Positions 22,920-33,260 of a stretch of DNA of 64,000 nt are shown in pieces. Both the position numbers and the translations under genes were made by a program. The notes under the pieces were generated by a model, which ran no database searches, was not told where the DNA came from, and was given only the letters and a program-made list of their open reading frames with translations. Position 1 is the first letter of the stretch. Each line of letters starts with the position of its first letter. The stretch is from Stomoxys calcitrans (taxonomy: Eukaryota; Arthropoda; Insecta; Diptera; Muscidae): NCBI RefSeq assembly GCF_963082655.1, contig NC_081552.1, positions 195,934,598-195,998,597 of the forward strand, in the 5' to 3' direction.

Positions 22920-23375
22920 TATATCTAAGAAAAGTACAAGCTACCGCCTTCAAAGAATTTGGATGAATTGGGAAAGGTTACACAACAACATCTAATGGTG
23001 GTATGATGAACGATATGGTCGAAACTAAGCCACAGTCGGCAAAAAAGAAAAGATGTTTTCATCTATCTTGTCTGTTGCCATGTTCTGACACAATGCAATG
23101 ACGAAAAAACGAAGGATATGCTTAACGAGCGCCAAGAAAGAACATTTGAAATCTGCTCCGCACATGACACGACCAAATCGAGCAAGGAAATATTAATGCC
23201 TATATCTTTGGTCTAACGGTAGGAAAATATAGCCCCTATGAGGAAACGTCCGATAATGGATTGAGGCAAATAGAATTTTTCGCGGCAAAAGAAAAAATGG
23301 TAGTTAGCAGCATCGGAATGCAAAATCGTGATACTCACACGGCAACATGGTTTTCCCATGATCAAGCAATGAGAA
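22920..23375 (+). pseudogene. RTE-like LINE, endonuclease fragment
   Basis: The frame near 23215-23375 reads VGKYSPYEETSDNGLRQIEF, KEKMVVSSIGM, HTATWFSHD. This matches the endonuclease of RTE-type LINEs (pattern: G..S....NDNGLR..FA....M.VSST....H..TW.SPD). The catalytic end (IDH) is missing. Another RTE-like piece, the C-terminus, lies at 24640-25070; they may be one element interrupted by LINE B and SINE insertions. Confidence 0.6.
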
Positions 23376-23445
23376 ACCGACCTCTACTGTGCGGCAATAT
23401 ACGCACCCCAGCCCCAATATTGGCGGGCCAGTGCCGGGAAGTGTA
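23376..23445 (+). pseudogene. Short LINE ORF2 fragment
   Basis: Matches the segment at about 2305-2378, including ATATTGG/CGGGCCAGTGCCGGGAAGTG. It is cut at 23446 by the tail of a minus-strand LINE. Confidence 0.5.
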
Positions 23446-24183
23446 GGTTAGGTTTAAGTGACAGTATACCATCAGACTCAATTAGACGCTTTCGTCCATT
23501 GTGAAACCGCAGGAACAGAAGAAGGAACATTGCTTCTAGTTCCTACGATAGAACCATCCAGATCGTTTTAAAAAACCCAACAATTTGGGCATGTTCACAT
23601 CCGTTAAATCAGACAGGTTGTGAAAGAAATGAGAACCTTAAGTGGTCCCTGCTAGTGCGGGACACACACACAAAAGGTGTTCTAAGTCTCTTCTTCTTCG
23701 ATATCCTCACAGCCTCTGCAAAAGTCGTTGCTGGCAACCTTCAGTCAGCATGTTTTCCGATTAGACATTGACCTGTCATGACAGACACAATGACTGAGAC
23801 GTCTGTTCTAGCCAGTGATAGCAAAGGGGTAGACCTCTTCCAGTCTATATTAGGCCACATAGTTTTGGAATGCTCACAGTTCCCTTTTTATGACCATCTA
23901 TCATTCGTTGTCTTCGGACCTAGTCCTGGAAACTTAGCCCACACAACGCTAGAGGCATACCCACAGATTCCAGTATCCCTGGAATGTGTTTAGATAGTTG
24001 CTAGTCTCGCAAGCTCGTCCACTTTACAATTCCCTGGGATATTTTTGTGGCCCGGCACCCAGAACAGGTGAATTTTGAACTGTTCAGCCTTCTCGTTAAG
24101 ATATCTGCGACAGTCAAGGGCGGTTTTTTGGAAATACGTTCTCCGGGGATATAATGGCTGCCTGGTTGTCTGAGAAGATGCAT
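23446..24183 (-). pseudogene. LINE family B fragment: RNase H end and 3' UTR
   Basis: On the minus strand, DNQAAI (about 24170) and FWVPGHKNIPGNCKVDELA (about 24070-24010) are RNase H motifs. The 3' UTR follows and ends CACTTAAACCTAACCTAC at 23446. The same order is seen at 35275-35785. The start is cut by a SINE at 24185. Frameshifts are present. Confidence 0.75.
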
Positions 24184-24184
24184 A

Positions 24185-24505
24185 TGCAATGCAAATTTGC
24201 CCATGAAGATTCCATTTACAAACTGGGGCAAATTTCTCACAAATGAATGAGTGCTGTCCGATTCAATTTTAAGTTCAATGATAAGGGACCTCCTTTTTAT
24301 AGCCGAGTCCGAGTCCTTGCTGGCGTGCTGCAGACACCTCTTTGGGGAGAAGTTTTTACATGGCAAAGTACCTCACGAATGTCGCCAGCATTAGGAGGGG
24401 ATAACCACCGCTGAACATTTTTTCGGATTGTCTCGCCAGGATTCGAACCCAGGCGTTCAGAGTCATAGGCGGAAATGCTAACCTCTGGGCTACGGTGGCC
24501 TCCTA
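24185..24505 (-). mobile_element. tRNA-SINE S1, near full length
   Basis: The forward strand runs from GCAAATTTGCCCATGAAGAT to CGCCAGGATTCGAACCCAGG (B box on the minus strand) and GCTAACCTCTGGGCTACGGT (A box). The 3' end on the minus strand is CATGGGCAAATTTGCATTGC. Its target duplication is unclear. It lies in LINE family B sequence. Confidence 0.85.
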
Positions 24506-24639
24506 GTGGATGATATCAACTCCCACAAAGTCCTGTTATCGCGAGTAGATAAGGAGAAATTCGGGAATTACAACTTTTAGATATTCGGAAACTTTACTTC
24601 CCTTCTTATCTGCCTCCATTGACAACTTTTGAACAAGCA

Positions 24640-25070
24640 GTACTTGGAGTGTTTGGAGTGTTTCGTGATAGGCGTCGTTTGAACCACGAGCTGTATGAGG
24701 AAGCAAACGAGGCAGTACTTGGAGTGTTTGAGAGAAAGATTCCTCCGCAAAATATATGGACCAGTTTTCGTTAATGGAGAAGATAGGCGTCGTATGAACC
24801 ACGAGCTGTATGAGCTCTATGACGATGATAGCATAGTTATGCACATCAAAATACAACGGCTGCGTTGGCTAGGCCATATTGTCAGAATGGATGAAGAAGC
24901 CCCAGCAAAGAAGTCCTTTGAAGGCGATCACGGTGGTACACGCAAACCGGGACGACTAAGAGCTCGATCAAAAGATCAATTGGTGAGGGACACCTCGAAA
25001 CATGGTATCAGAGATTTTAGAAGGAGCCAATGGGACAAATTTTTGTCATAGCCAATTTAGGTAAGTAAGT
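24640..25070 (+). pseudogene. RTE-like LINE, C-terminal fragment with a duplication
   Basis: The frame from about 24750 reads RKIYGPVFVNGEDRRRMNHE, then LYDDDSIVMHIKIQRLRWLG, HIVRMDEEAPAKK and KPGRLRARSKDQL, the end of an RTE-type reverse transcriptase protein. A shorter duplicate of the same segment (GTACTTGGAGTGTTTGGAG to GAACCACGAGCTGTATGAG) lies just upstream at 24648-24712. The tail is GGTAAGTAAGT at about 25060. Not intact. Confidence 0.65.
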
Positions 25071-25900
25071 GCTTAGGATATGAAAACAAAACTTTCCCTA
25101 CTTTTGGTATCTGCTAGAAACTACGACTAGGATACCCTTAATCACAGTATATAAGGTAAACCGAATGGAGATTAGCATAGCACTGTCTCGCTCAGTACAT
25201 AACCTAACATATTTCTCTTATAAATGTACCTTCCAAATATCAAATTTTCTAACTTCCGTTCCTCATTCATAATCACTTCGTTAATCAGCAACATATTAAA
25301 AGGATACTTGTATCAAAGGACATTACGGTAGTAATTCAAACCACCGCAATTACATTAAGCTTACAAGAAATTTATATTCGTCACCAAAATTAATGGCGGT
25401 TAACACCCTTTTAAAATTGAAGAAGGCTATCCCCTTTTCCCTATTGAGTTAATGGTACCGTATCACGACAACATCAAAACCGTTAACACCCAAATTGAAG
25501 CCATGTCCAACATTTCATCTTAATTCCCATTTTAATAAAAAGCCAACGTTTCCTCCCAACTTTATTGAGCAATATTGAAGTTGCCATATAGCTCAAAGCC
25601 ATTAGAGCATGTGGCCTCTATGAGTACGAGTACAGAGCTAGAGGCTCCCCCATTAGATAATACATTGTAGTGGATGGAGCATGTGAGTAGTAGTTACACA
25701 TTGAATGGATGGTCATAAACATGTTGGATATTATTGAAAAGTTTAAATGTCTCTGATTCTGAGATTTAAGTGCTCCCACACACACACACATCAAATTTGT
25801 AAACAGTTTGCTGGGGCTGCATCAACAGCCTTCTATGCATCAACAGCCTTCTATGGCTGAAATTGCACAAACATACAGAACAAAGTTACCAGAGGCTAAG
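25071..25900. other. Unique AT-rich DNA, no gene recognised
   Basis: A CA-repeat lies near 25770 and a short direct duplication (CATCAACAGCCTTCTATG) at about 25831 and 25850. No element or coding motif was found. Confidence 0.4.
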
Positions 25901-25902
25901 AT

Positions 25903-27140
25903 TTTTATACCCACCACCATAGGATGGGGGCATTGATTGATATTGATCTAGGATCCCCTAAAGTATATATATTCTTGATCGTCTGGAAATTCTGACTCGA
26001 ACTAGCCATGTCCGTCCACACGTCCGTCCGTCTGTCGAAATCACGATATCGGTCGAACGCGTAAAGCTAGCCACTTGAAATTTTGCATAGATACTTTATA
26101 TTGACGTAGGTCGTTGGGAATGGCAAATGGGCTACATCGGTTCAGATTTGGATATAGCTCCCATATAAACCGATCTCTCGATTTGACTTCTTCAACCCCT
26201 GGAAGCCAAAATTTTTGTCCGATTTGGTTGAAAATTTTCCCATAAGGTTTCGTAATGGCTCTCAACAACTGTGTCAAGTACGGCCCAAATCGGTATATAA
26301 CCTAATATAGCTCCCATATACCGATCACCCGATTTGACTTCTTAAGTCCCTGGAAGCCTCAGTTTTTGTCCGATTTGGCTGTGATGACTTCCAACAACTG
26401 TGCCAAGTACGGTTCAAATCGGTCCATAACATGATATAGCTCCCATAAAAACCCATCTACCGATTTGACTTCTTGAGCCCATGGAAGGCACAATTTTTGT
26501 CCGATTGAACTGAGATTTTGCACATAAGATTCCGATATGAATTTCAACAACTGTACCAAGTACGGTCAAAAACCTAATATAGCTCCCATATAAACCGATC
26601 TTGAGCCCTTGGAAGGCACACTTTTTGTCCGATTTGACTGACATTTTACACATAAGATTCTCATATGACTTTCATCAACTGTGTCAAGTACTGTCGAAAT
26701 CGGTCAAGAACCTGACATAGCTCCCATATAAACCGATCTCCCGATTTGACTTCTTGAGCACTTGGAAGGCACAATTTTTGTCCGATTTGACTGATATTTT
26801 TCACATAGTGTTCTGTTATGACTTCTAATATGTGTGCCAAGTACGGTCCAAATCGGTCAAGAACCCGATATAGCTGCCATATAAACCGATCTCCAGATTT
26901 GACTTCGTGAGCCCATGGAAGCCACAAACTTTATCCGATTTTGCCGAAATTTGTCACATAAGGTTCCGTTATGATTTCCAACAACTGTGCAAAGTACAGT
27001 TCAAATCGGTCAAGAACCTGATATAGCTCCCATATAAACCGATCACCACATTTGACTTCTTGATTCCCTGGAAGCCTCAATTTTCATCCGAATTGGGTGA
27101 AATTTTGCACATAGCAATCTGTTATGACTCTTAACCACTG
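25903..27140 (+). mobile_element. HINE/DINE-1-like element, type 2 core, 3' end missing
   Basis: The 5' end is TTTTTATACCCACCACCATA. GTCCGTCCACACGTCCGTCC lies at about 26005. About seven type 2 units follow, some shortened. The match ends near 27140 without the hairpin or CTTTTACTTG. Confidence 0.75.
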
Positions 27141-27770
27141 TATGTTCCTAAAAGAGGACATACGAGCTCAGTTCTTTTCTGGTTACGGAGCCGAACAAGT
27201 TCCAGACTAGCTCGTACCAAGATCTATTTGAGATAGATTCTTCAGGACTCGTTTTCCCGATAAGATTAAGCATCGGATGCTGTGTTTTGATGACGGCGAC
27301 ACCTCGATCTTCACTGATGGAGACCCGACATGATCTGTCATGTATTCCAGACGATTATGGTAAGAAGGACCCTCCTGTGCGAACGTATCGGTTGCCAGTC
27401 TTGAATTCAAGCCATTGATTGAATTACTGAACCTAATATAAGAAAAAGTCAGTGTCTGAATTCTTTATGCCGGATTGCCAAGATTCTCTAACCTGCTTCC
27501 AGCTCGCAAAGGATGGATGAACCTATGCTGCCAGCATAGGTTCACTATGGCGACGCTTATGGCAACCCAGCATAATAGTTACCTTGATGAAGACAAGACC
27601 AGAGTCGACCACTTACTTTGGCCATTTTCAGCGCGATGAAGAATTTGAACCCCTACAAGTTCAGATTCTTTATCTTGCTGATGTTTATGAAAATGTTTAG
27701 CTGAGATGGTACACGTTAGGAGTCTCCACAGGCACAAAGCCAAAGAAGCTGTACGCTTTCTAATACTGCA
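27141..27770 (+). pseudogene. LINE debris, RNase H-like (family C), weak
   Basis: A broken forward frame near 27280-27400 reads DTSIFTDGDP and, after a stop, VMYSRRLW, which resembles the start of a LINE RNase H domain (IFTDGSK ... GVYSRRLG). The remaining text has too many stops to place. The call is tentative. Confidence 0.3.
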
Positions 27771-27789
27771 GAAGGATGTTCGGTTAGAA

Positions 27790-28175
27790 GTGGTGAGTTA
27801 AGCCAGAACCGATTTACGGGTATGCGACTGCCGCTAGGCGCTGCACGCCTTCTACTCCTGCGGAAGAATTTTCGGTAAGAAGTGGTGAGTTAAGCCAGAG
27901 ATGATTTACGCGTATGGTGAGTTAAGCCAGAGCTGATTTACGCGTATGCGACTGCCGCTAGGCGCTGCACGCCTTCTACTCCTGCGGAAGAATTTTCGGT
28001 AAGAAGTGGTGAGTTAAGCCAGAGATGATTTACGCGTATGGTGAGTTAAGCCAGAACTGATTTACGCGTATGCGACTGCCGCAAGGCACTGTACGCCTTC
28101 TACTTCTGCGGAAGAATGTTCAGTAAGAAGTGGTGAGTTAACCCAGAGATGATTTACGCGTATGCGACTGCAGCA
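27790..28175. repeat. Tandem array, period 124 bp with 32-bp subrepeat
   Basis: TATGCGACTG occurs at 27821, 27945, 28069 and 28161, giving spacings of 124, 124 and 92. The last unit lacks one 32-bp subrepeat (GTGAGTTAAGCCAGAGATGA...). Units share GCGCTGCACGCCTTCTACTC and are nearly identical, so the expansion is recent. It lies between LINE pieces. Confidence 0.9.
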
Positions 28176-28189
28176 TACATTTTTTCCGT

Positions 28190-28346
28190 ATATATGACGT
28201 CATTGCCTACGAGGATGACATTGCCATCGTGGTGGGTGGCCGTTTCCTCTCTGCTAAAATAGACCTTGTTCAGGGTTCATTGAGAAAGCTATCTGGATGG
28301 GTTAGGGACAAGGGGACTGAGCTGGCATTTTTCACCAGGAGAAGAA
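28190..28346 (+). pseudogene. LINE reverse transcriptase fragment (motif C region)
   Basis: One open frame reads VIAYEDDIAIVVGGRFLSAK then LRKLSGWVRDKGTELAFFTR. It matches the catalytic F/YADD box region and the following part of LOA/R1-like RTs, with YEDD for YADD. It is a small fragment cut by a SINE. Confidence 0.65.
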
Positions 28347-28347
28347 A

Positions 28348-28605
28348 GCTAGGCAAATGCAAATTTGCCCATGAACAAACCACTTAGGAAAAGGGGCAAA
28401 CTTCTCACATATCAATGAGTGCTGTCCGATTCAAGTTTTAGGCTCAGTAATAAGGTACCTCCTTTTTTTATAGCCGAGTCCGAACGGCGTGCCGCAGTGT
28501 GACACCTCTTTGGGGAAAAGTTTTTACGTGGCTGCCGTACCGAATGGTACAGTTCCTCACAAATGTCGCCAGCATTAGGAGCGAGAAACCACCGCTGATA
28601 ATTAA
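28348..28605 (-). mobile_element. tRNA-SINE S1, tRNA head missing
   Basis: The forward strand runs GCAAATTTGCCCATGAACAA, AGCCGAGTCCGAACGGCGTG, AATGTCGCCAGCATTAGGAG, ACCACCGCTGATAATT. A small insertion near 28535 (GCCGTACCGAATGGT) is not in other copies. The A and B box end is absent. Confidence 0.8.
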
Positions 28606-29104
28606 ACCCAGAAATGGCACGGGTACCATATGGCCAGGATTCTCAGGTTTGCAACCAGCACTAAAGGACAGACAGACAGAATGGGATCACTATTGCTACG
28701 CATCTTATTATGATTACTTTAAAAAGCTGTATTTATGAGGATGAGGTGATAGACGATCAAGCACTAGTGTTGGTTGGATCTTTTAAGATATGCTATGGCA
28801 AAGACACTGTAGAGAGGGAAGACACTTGTTCTCCGTTCTAGATGATATTGCATCTCTGAGTGGACTGCTCAAATACATCGACAGGATGAGAGGGTTTGTC
28901 ACAGGAAGGGATTGTACTGACTGTGTACACAATAGGATTCTTCATTCATATATGGGCCAGCAGGGTTACTGGTGGGCAAACACACTGAGAAGATTCATTG
29001 GTGGGTGTAAAAGGTGCTTCTCGTGGGATGTAGATAGTTTTCCCCCTGTTCCTAATATAAATTTGTATTTGTGAGTCCATCTCTAAGTCGAGAGACTAAC
29101 ACCA
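28606..29104. other. Unclassified DNA, possible element debris
   Basis: Frames at 28790-29074 (starting MLWQRHCREGRHLFSVLDD) look partly protein-like but match no family I recognise. Confidence 0.3.
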
Positions 29105-29275
29105 TTTTGAATTTCTGTACCCAAAATCGTAGGATGGTGCAGCGATTGCAACACATCCTGTTGGAATCGGACTTAATTTGCATATCACTGTCATGTAGAC
29201 CGATTAGCTGATCTAGAGCCTTGAGCCAATAAAAGGCGTATTTATTGTAGTTCTGGATTTAGCTGAAATTTTGAA
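29105..29275 (+). mobile_element. Short HINE-like fragment
   Basis: CATGTAGACCGATTAGCTGA and CAATAAAAGGCGTATTTATT match type 1 cores, and TTCTGTACCCAAAATCGTAG resembles a worn 5' end. Only about one unit remains. It directly precedes the Transib element's flank. Confidence 0.5.
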
Positions 29276-29337
29276 CACTAAACCGATGCAAGCGGCAACC
29301 CTTCATACCATACTTATATACCATCATAGTTGTGTGA

Positions 29338-29342
29338 CGATG
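29338..29342 (+). repeat. Target-site duplication, left copy (CGATG)
   Basis: CGATG immediately precedes the terminal CACAGTG and is repeated at 34692-34696 immediately after CACTGTG. A 5-bp GC-leaning duplication is typical of Transib and RAG transposition. Confidence 0.9.
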
Positions 29343-30773
29343 CACAGTGGGCCAAATGGCAAAAAAATTGGAAATAAGTCTACAACTTTTTATCTGTTGA
29401 TTTTAGCCATACAAAATGTTCTAGACATTTGTAGAGGAGGACATAGGCTTTCAGAAAAGTGCTGTTGTTGGTCCATATCTTTAATACAGGGTGAGCTACA
29501 GGGTGTGAAAGTTGACCACTTTTGACTTCTCCAAGCTTCTGGGGGCCATAACTTTTGATCTACTCAACCGATTTACATGATTTAGGACTCTAGAGAAAGA
29601 GCTTGACAAGATCTAAAAAACTTATGCATAAAGTACCATGCCATCGTGTACTGTTAAGGAGTTATGAATTGTTTAATTTTAAAATATGAAAATTTGGCCT
29701 TGGTTTTTTTCAGTGTTTTTTTAATAACTCCGTCAATTTTAAAGCTATAAACTTCATACTTCACACAAATTATGCCAGCATATGTGTGCATAAAATACAA
29801 AAGGAATCACGTGAATATCTTTAGCGGTTTAAAAATGGCATCGTTTTCAATATGAAAAATATTTTTTTTGTCAAAAAATTGCAAAATTTTTCAAAAAAGA
29901 TACTCCCATTTCCTTTAAGTTTTCGCAAACTTTGGCCGTCAAAGCATTATCATTTCTTTCCATTTTCACAAAGTCGAGGTATTAAGAAAAGTTTTAAGTG
30001 CTAATTTGGCTAATTTCGATATCAAACAACACCGTTATCTTAAGACCAAAATGGCCAATTTTTTTACTAAACTTCAAAAGTTTCTCACTGGAAAAAAAGT
30101 TCCACGGGGATTTTTTCGCTTTTTTTGAACTTAAATGAAAGCTTAAAATGTTCCCAACATTTTAAGGTATGTCTCGCCATATCCTAGCCATAAATGAGAT
30201 CGTAGCGATCAAAATACTGAAAAAAGTCAATTTTCAAGTAGTGCTATATTCATTGCTAAAAAACAAGTATTACGTCACATTTTATTGCAAAGATGTTAAA
30301 TAAACTTTTATTTGGTAACACTTCTTCTACAAAACACAAAAAGAATCATGGAAATATCTCTATTCTATTCCATTTTATGGAACCGGCAATAAAAAAGTCA
30401 ATTTTTCAAAAAAGTCGAATTTCCCAAATTTTGTTTTTGTTGTCCTAATTGCACATGACACACTATAGCCATATTTACGCAACATACCTTATCGTAAAGG
30501 AAATTTTCATACCTTTCCAACGATGTATAAAACATTTCTCAACTCGGATTCTATCTACTCTAAAATTCATTTACACTTCATTAAACTCTATATAAAAATG
30601 TCTATTTGTGAAATGGAACCTTATATGGGGCCTACACTAAAACATTGATAGATTTGCCCAGGGTTTACAATACAAATGTGTTAGAATAAAAAAAGGTCTC
30701 CTGCCAAAGTTTAAAAAAATTGGAATAAAAATATGTGTTTTAGAGCGAAAACACTTCGCATCGGCGTGCGTTT
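29343..30773 (+). repeat. Transib left terminal inverted repeat, 1431 bp
   Basis: The arm runs from CACAGTGGGCC to TCGGCGTGCGTTT, after which the two sides diverge (GTATAGTACC here, ATATGTATAT on the other side). After CACAGTG come GGCCAAATGGCA (12 bases) and then the A-run AAAAAATTG, which recalls the heptamer, 12-bp spacer and A-rich nonamer of an RSS; the nonamer match is partial (5 of 9 to ACAAAAACC). The arm is AT-rich and has no long coding frame. Confidence 0.92.
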
Positions 30774-31169
30774 GTATAGTACCTACATCTATTTTTAATG
30801 TAAGCTGATGATTTTTGAATAAAAAGTAACCTAGAAATATACCTGCATATATATATATATTTGTGTTAAGATTTGATGCAGACAAATGTTACCTGTTTCG
30901 CTATGTCGAATTCCCAGGAAATCCACCGTATCAATGAATGTGAAAAAACCTACCCATAAAAAATTCATTGTCATTTTTTTTAACCAAATTCGAGTCCAGG
31001 TAAATAATTATAGAAGAGTAAGTAAAAAGAGGCACTTTGGACCCCTTTTTACGATTGCGTCTGATACCTGAAATGGGTCATTAATTGTGAATATATTGCA
31101 TAAATATTTGAACAAAATCCAAATTTTCTTCATTATATTTCGTAGAGGCGTAAAGGACATTTATAAGTT
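30774..31169 (+). promoter_or_regulatory. Transposase upstream region with possible 5' UTR intron
   Basis: This is the unique DNA between the left arm and the transposase start. It has an AT run at about 30846-30860. A donor-like CAG|GTAAAT lies at 30997-31005 and a pyrimidine-rich acceptor (TTTTCTTCATTATATTTCGTAG) ends at 31145. They would define a 146-bp intron (31000-31145) in the 5' UTR. This is an inference from splice-site shape only. Confidence 0.35.
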
Positions 31170-33212
31170 ATGGAAGTCATACTGAAGTATTCCACTCTTT
31201 CGAAAATTGTATGGGACATCAAAAATGATTCCAAATCATACACGGAGTCATTTAAGGAACTTGTTTACACTTTGGACCACATATATGGAATAAGGCTAAA
31301 TAAAGACGCTTTAGACAAACTTGAAAAATTCTACAAATCATTTGAGAGAAGGTTGCCAGAATGTTCATTCGCAAAAATCAAGATTTTCAAAATGTATGAG
31401 AAGTGGCTGAAATCGGATCTACTTATTGAAATTAAACCGCTGATTCCCGGCCGGCCTAGCAAAGCATACGACGAAGTTACGGAGAAAACCAAAAAGAAAA
31501 AACAAGAGGAACTATTGGCGGCACATCCGCCAAATTTAATAAAAGATACGTTCAAAACAGCATTGTTAAAAACACAACCAAAAAATGTTGGACGAATTGT
31601 CGATGTTTTACCATTAGCATCTCCGAAAAGGGTAAAGAGAATGGTAGAAAGTATTCCAACTCCAAAATCGACTACAGAATTCACGGAGGAAGATGCACTG
31701 GCCCTGATTTTGAACCTAGGCCTCTCAAGAAACAAATACTCAACAATGAGGAAGGCTCTTCGTGAAAAAGGATGGGGTTGTTTACCCTCAAAACATAAAT
31801 TGTACAACACCAGGACGAAAATGGTGCCATCAAATATATACGTGGACGAATTAAAAGCAAGAGTGAAACTTGCTGATCTTGTTGAAAATACAGCTGTTAG
31901 AATTATTTCTAATTTTACTGAAGAACAGTTGAACACATGTAATAATTCCGAAGTGGTTTTGATCAGCAAATGGGGTTGTGATGGATCATCTGGATTTTCC
32001 GAATATAAGCAACAAACAGAAATAGATACCAACTTCGCATCAATTTTCATGGCATCATTAGTACCATTGAGAATGAGATTGTACAAGGACCAATCTTCAT
32101 CATCGAAAGAAAATGCATTTCAAGATATATGGATAAATAGAACACCTGGGTCAAAATATTTATGTCGCCCAATTCGGTTTGAGTATACAAAGGAAGACCG
32201 GAACACAACACGATCTTTGGTGAACGAAATAAAGGAAGAAATTGCTGCATTACCCATGATTGTTATAAACCAATTGGGAAGAAATATAAAAGTTTCGTTT
32301 CAACTACAACTCACTATGATCGATGGAAAGGTGGCAAACGCATTAACTGGCGTTATGTCCAATTGGAGATGCAATATTTGTGGCAAGAAGAATGGGCAAT
32401 TCGAGGACAAGTCTGATGAAAATTTAGTAAACGAAAATGCGCTCAATTTCGGTATTTCGCCCCTGCACTGTAGAATTCGATTCATGGAGTATTGTTTGCA
32501 TTTATCGTATGACCTTAAATATCGGACTAGCCCTGGAAACCGCGATGTCTCTGCTAGAAACAACCAAGATCTTCACAAAATGAGGCAGGAAGAGAAGAAT
32601 CGAATCCAGTTGGAGTTTAAACAAAAGGGACTTATAATAGATAAACCTCTTTACGGATACGGAAGCACAAATGATGGCAACTCGGCAAGGCGGTTTTTTG
32701 AGGACCCCGTATCGACATCTAAAATAACCGGTCTTGATGAACACTTGCTAAGACGATTCAAAGTGATTTTGGCTGTAATCAATAGCAAAAAGATGATAAA
32801 TTCAACCAAATTTGAAGCTTATAGTAATGACACAAAAAACATTTTATCTGATTTATATTCGTGGAAAGCTTTAACACCGACAGTACATAAAGTCTTACAT
32901 CATGGCAAGGAAATTGTGGAATACAACATACTTCCGTTAGGAGAACTTACAGAAGAAGCTCAGGAATCCCGTAATAGAGATGTTAAACAGTTCCGGCTTT
33001 TCAATACCCGAAAGAGCACCAAATTTAACCAAAATTATGATTTACTTCAATATTTATTGTTATCGTCTGATCCGGTACTATACAGCATCAGAACTAAATG
33101 GCTACCAAAAATATGTGACGATATAGATAAGGACGATCCCGATGCCATTCAAATTAAAGAGCTTTTAAATTTTGATACCTTAGATTATTTGGTAGAGAAT
33201 AAAATCAAATAA
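31170..33212 (+). CDS. Transib transposase, RAG1-core-like, 680 aa, intact
   Basis: The predicted enzyme cuts at the element's ends by a nick-and-hairpin DDE reaction in the nucleus and inserts them with 5-bp staggering. Residues 91-120 hold a GRPSK AT-hook-like motif before a basic helix, like the GGRPR start of the RAG1 nonamer-binding domain. Catalytic Asp271 lies in WGCDGSSGFSEYKQ (RAG1 D600), Asp385 in TMIDGK (D708), Glu599 in EEAQESRN (E962). Zinc ligands: Cys401 and Cys404 in CNIC (C727/C730), His573 and His578 in VHKVLHH (H937/H942). The length is usual for Transib. An in-frame TAA at 31164 supports the ATG at 31170. No frameshift or stop is present. Matches to RAG1 were made by eye from known motifs. 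Confidence 0.93.
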   Translation: MEVILKYSTLSKIVWDIKNDSKSYTESFKELVYTLDHIYGIRLNKDALDKLEKFYKSFERRLPECSFAKIKIFKMYEKWLKSDLLIEIKPLIPGRPSKAYDEVTEKTKKKKQEELLAAHPPNLIKDTFKTALLKTQPKNVGRIVDVLPLASPKRVKRMVESIPTPKSTTEFTEEDALALILNLGLSRNKYSTMRKALREKGWGCLPSKHKLYNTRTKMVPSNIYVDELKARVKLADLVENTAVRIISNFTEEQLNTCNNSEVVLISKWGCDGSSGFSEYKQQTEIDTNFASIFMASLVPLRMRLYKDQSSSSKENAFQDIWINRTPGSKYLCRPIRFEYTKEDRNTTRSLVNEIKEEIAALPMIVINQLGRNIKVSFQLQLTMIDGKVANALTGVMSNWRCNICGKKNGQFEDKSDENLVNENALNFGISPLHCRIRFMEYCLHLSYDLKYRTSPGNRDVSARNNQDLHKMRQEEKNRIQLEFKQKGLIIDKPLYGYGSTNDGNSARRFFEDPVSTSKITGLDEHLLRRFKVILAVINSKKMINSTKFEAYSNDTKNILSDLYSWKALTPTVHKVLHHGKEIVEYNILPLGELTEEAQESRNRDVKQFRLFNTRKSTKFNQNYDLLQYLLLSSDPVLYSIRTKWLPKICDDIDKDDPDAIQIKELLNFDTLDYLVENKIK

Positions 33213-33260
33213 TACAAAACTAAAATGCTTTTTTATTTTGGGAGTAGCTAATATACATAT

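Noticed and set aside
31331..32086. 251-codon open frame on the minus strand inside the transposase gene
   Set aside because: It lies antisense to a gene with intact catalytic motifs and has no motif of its own; its openness follows from the codon use of the real gene.
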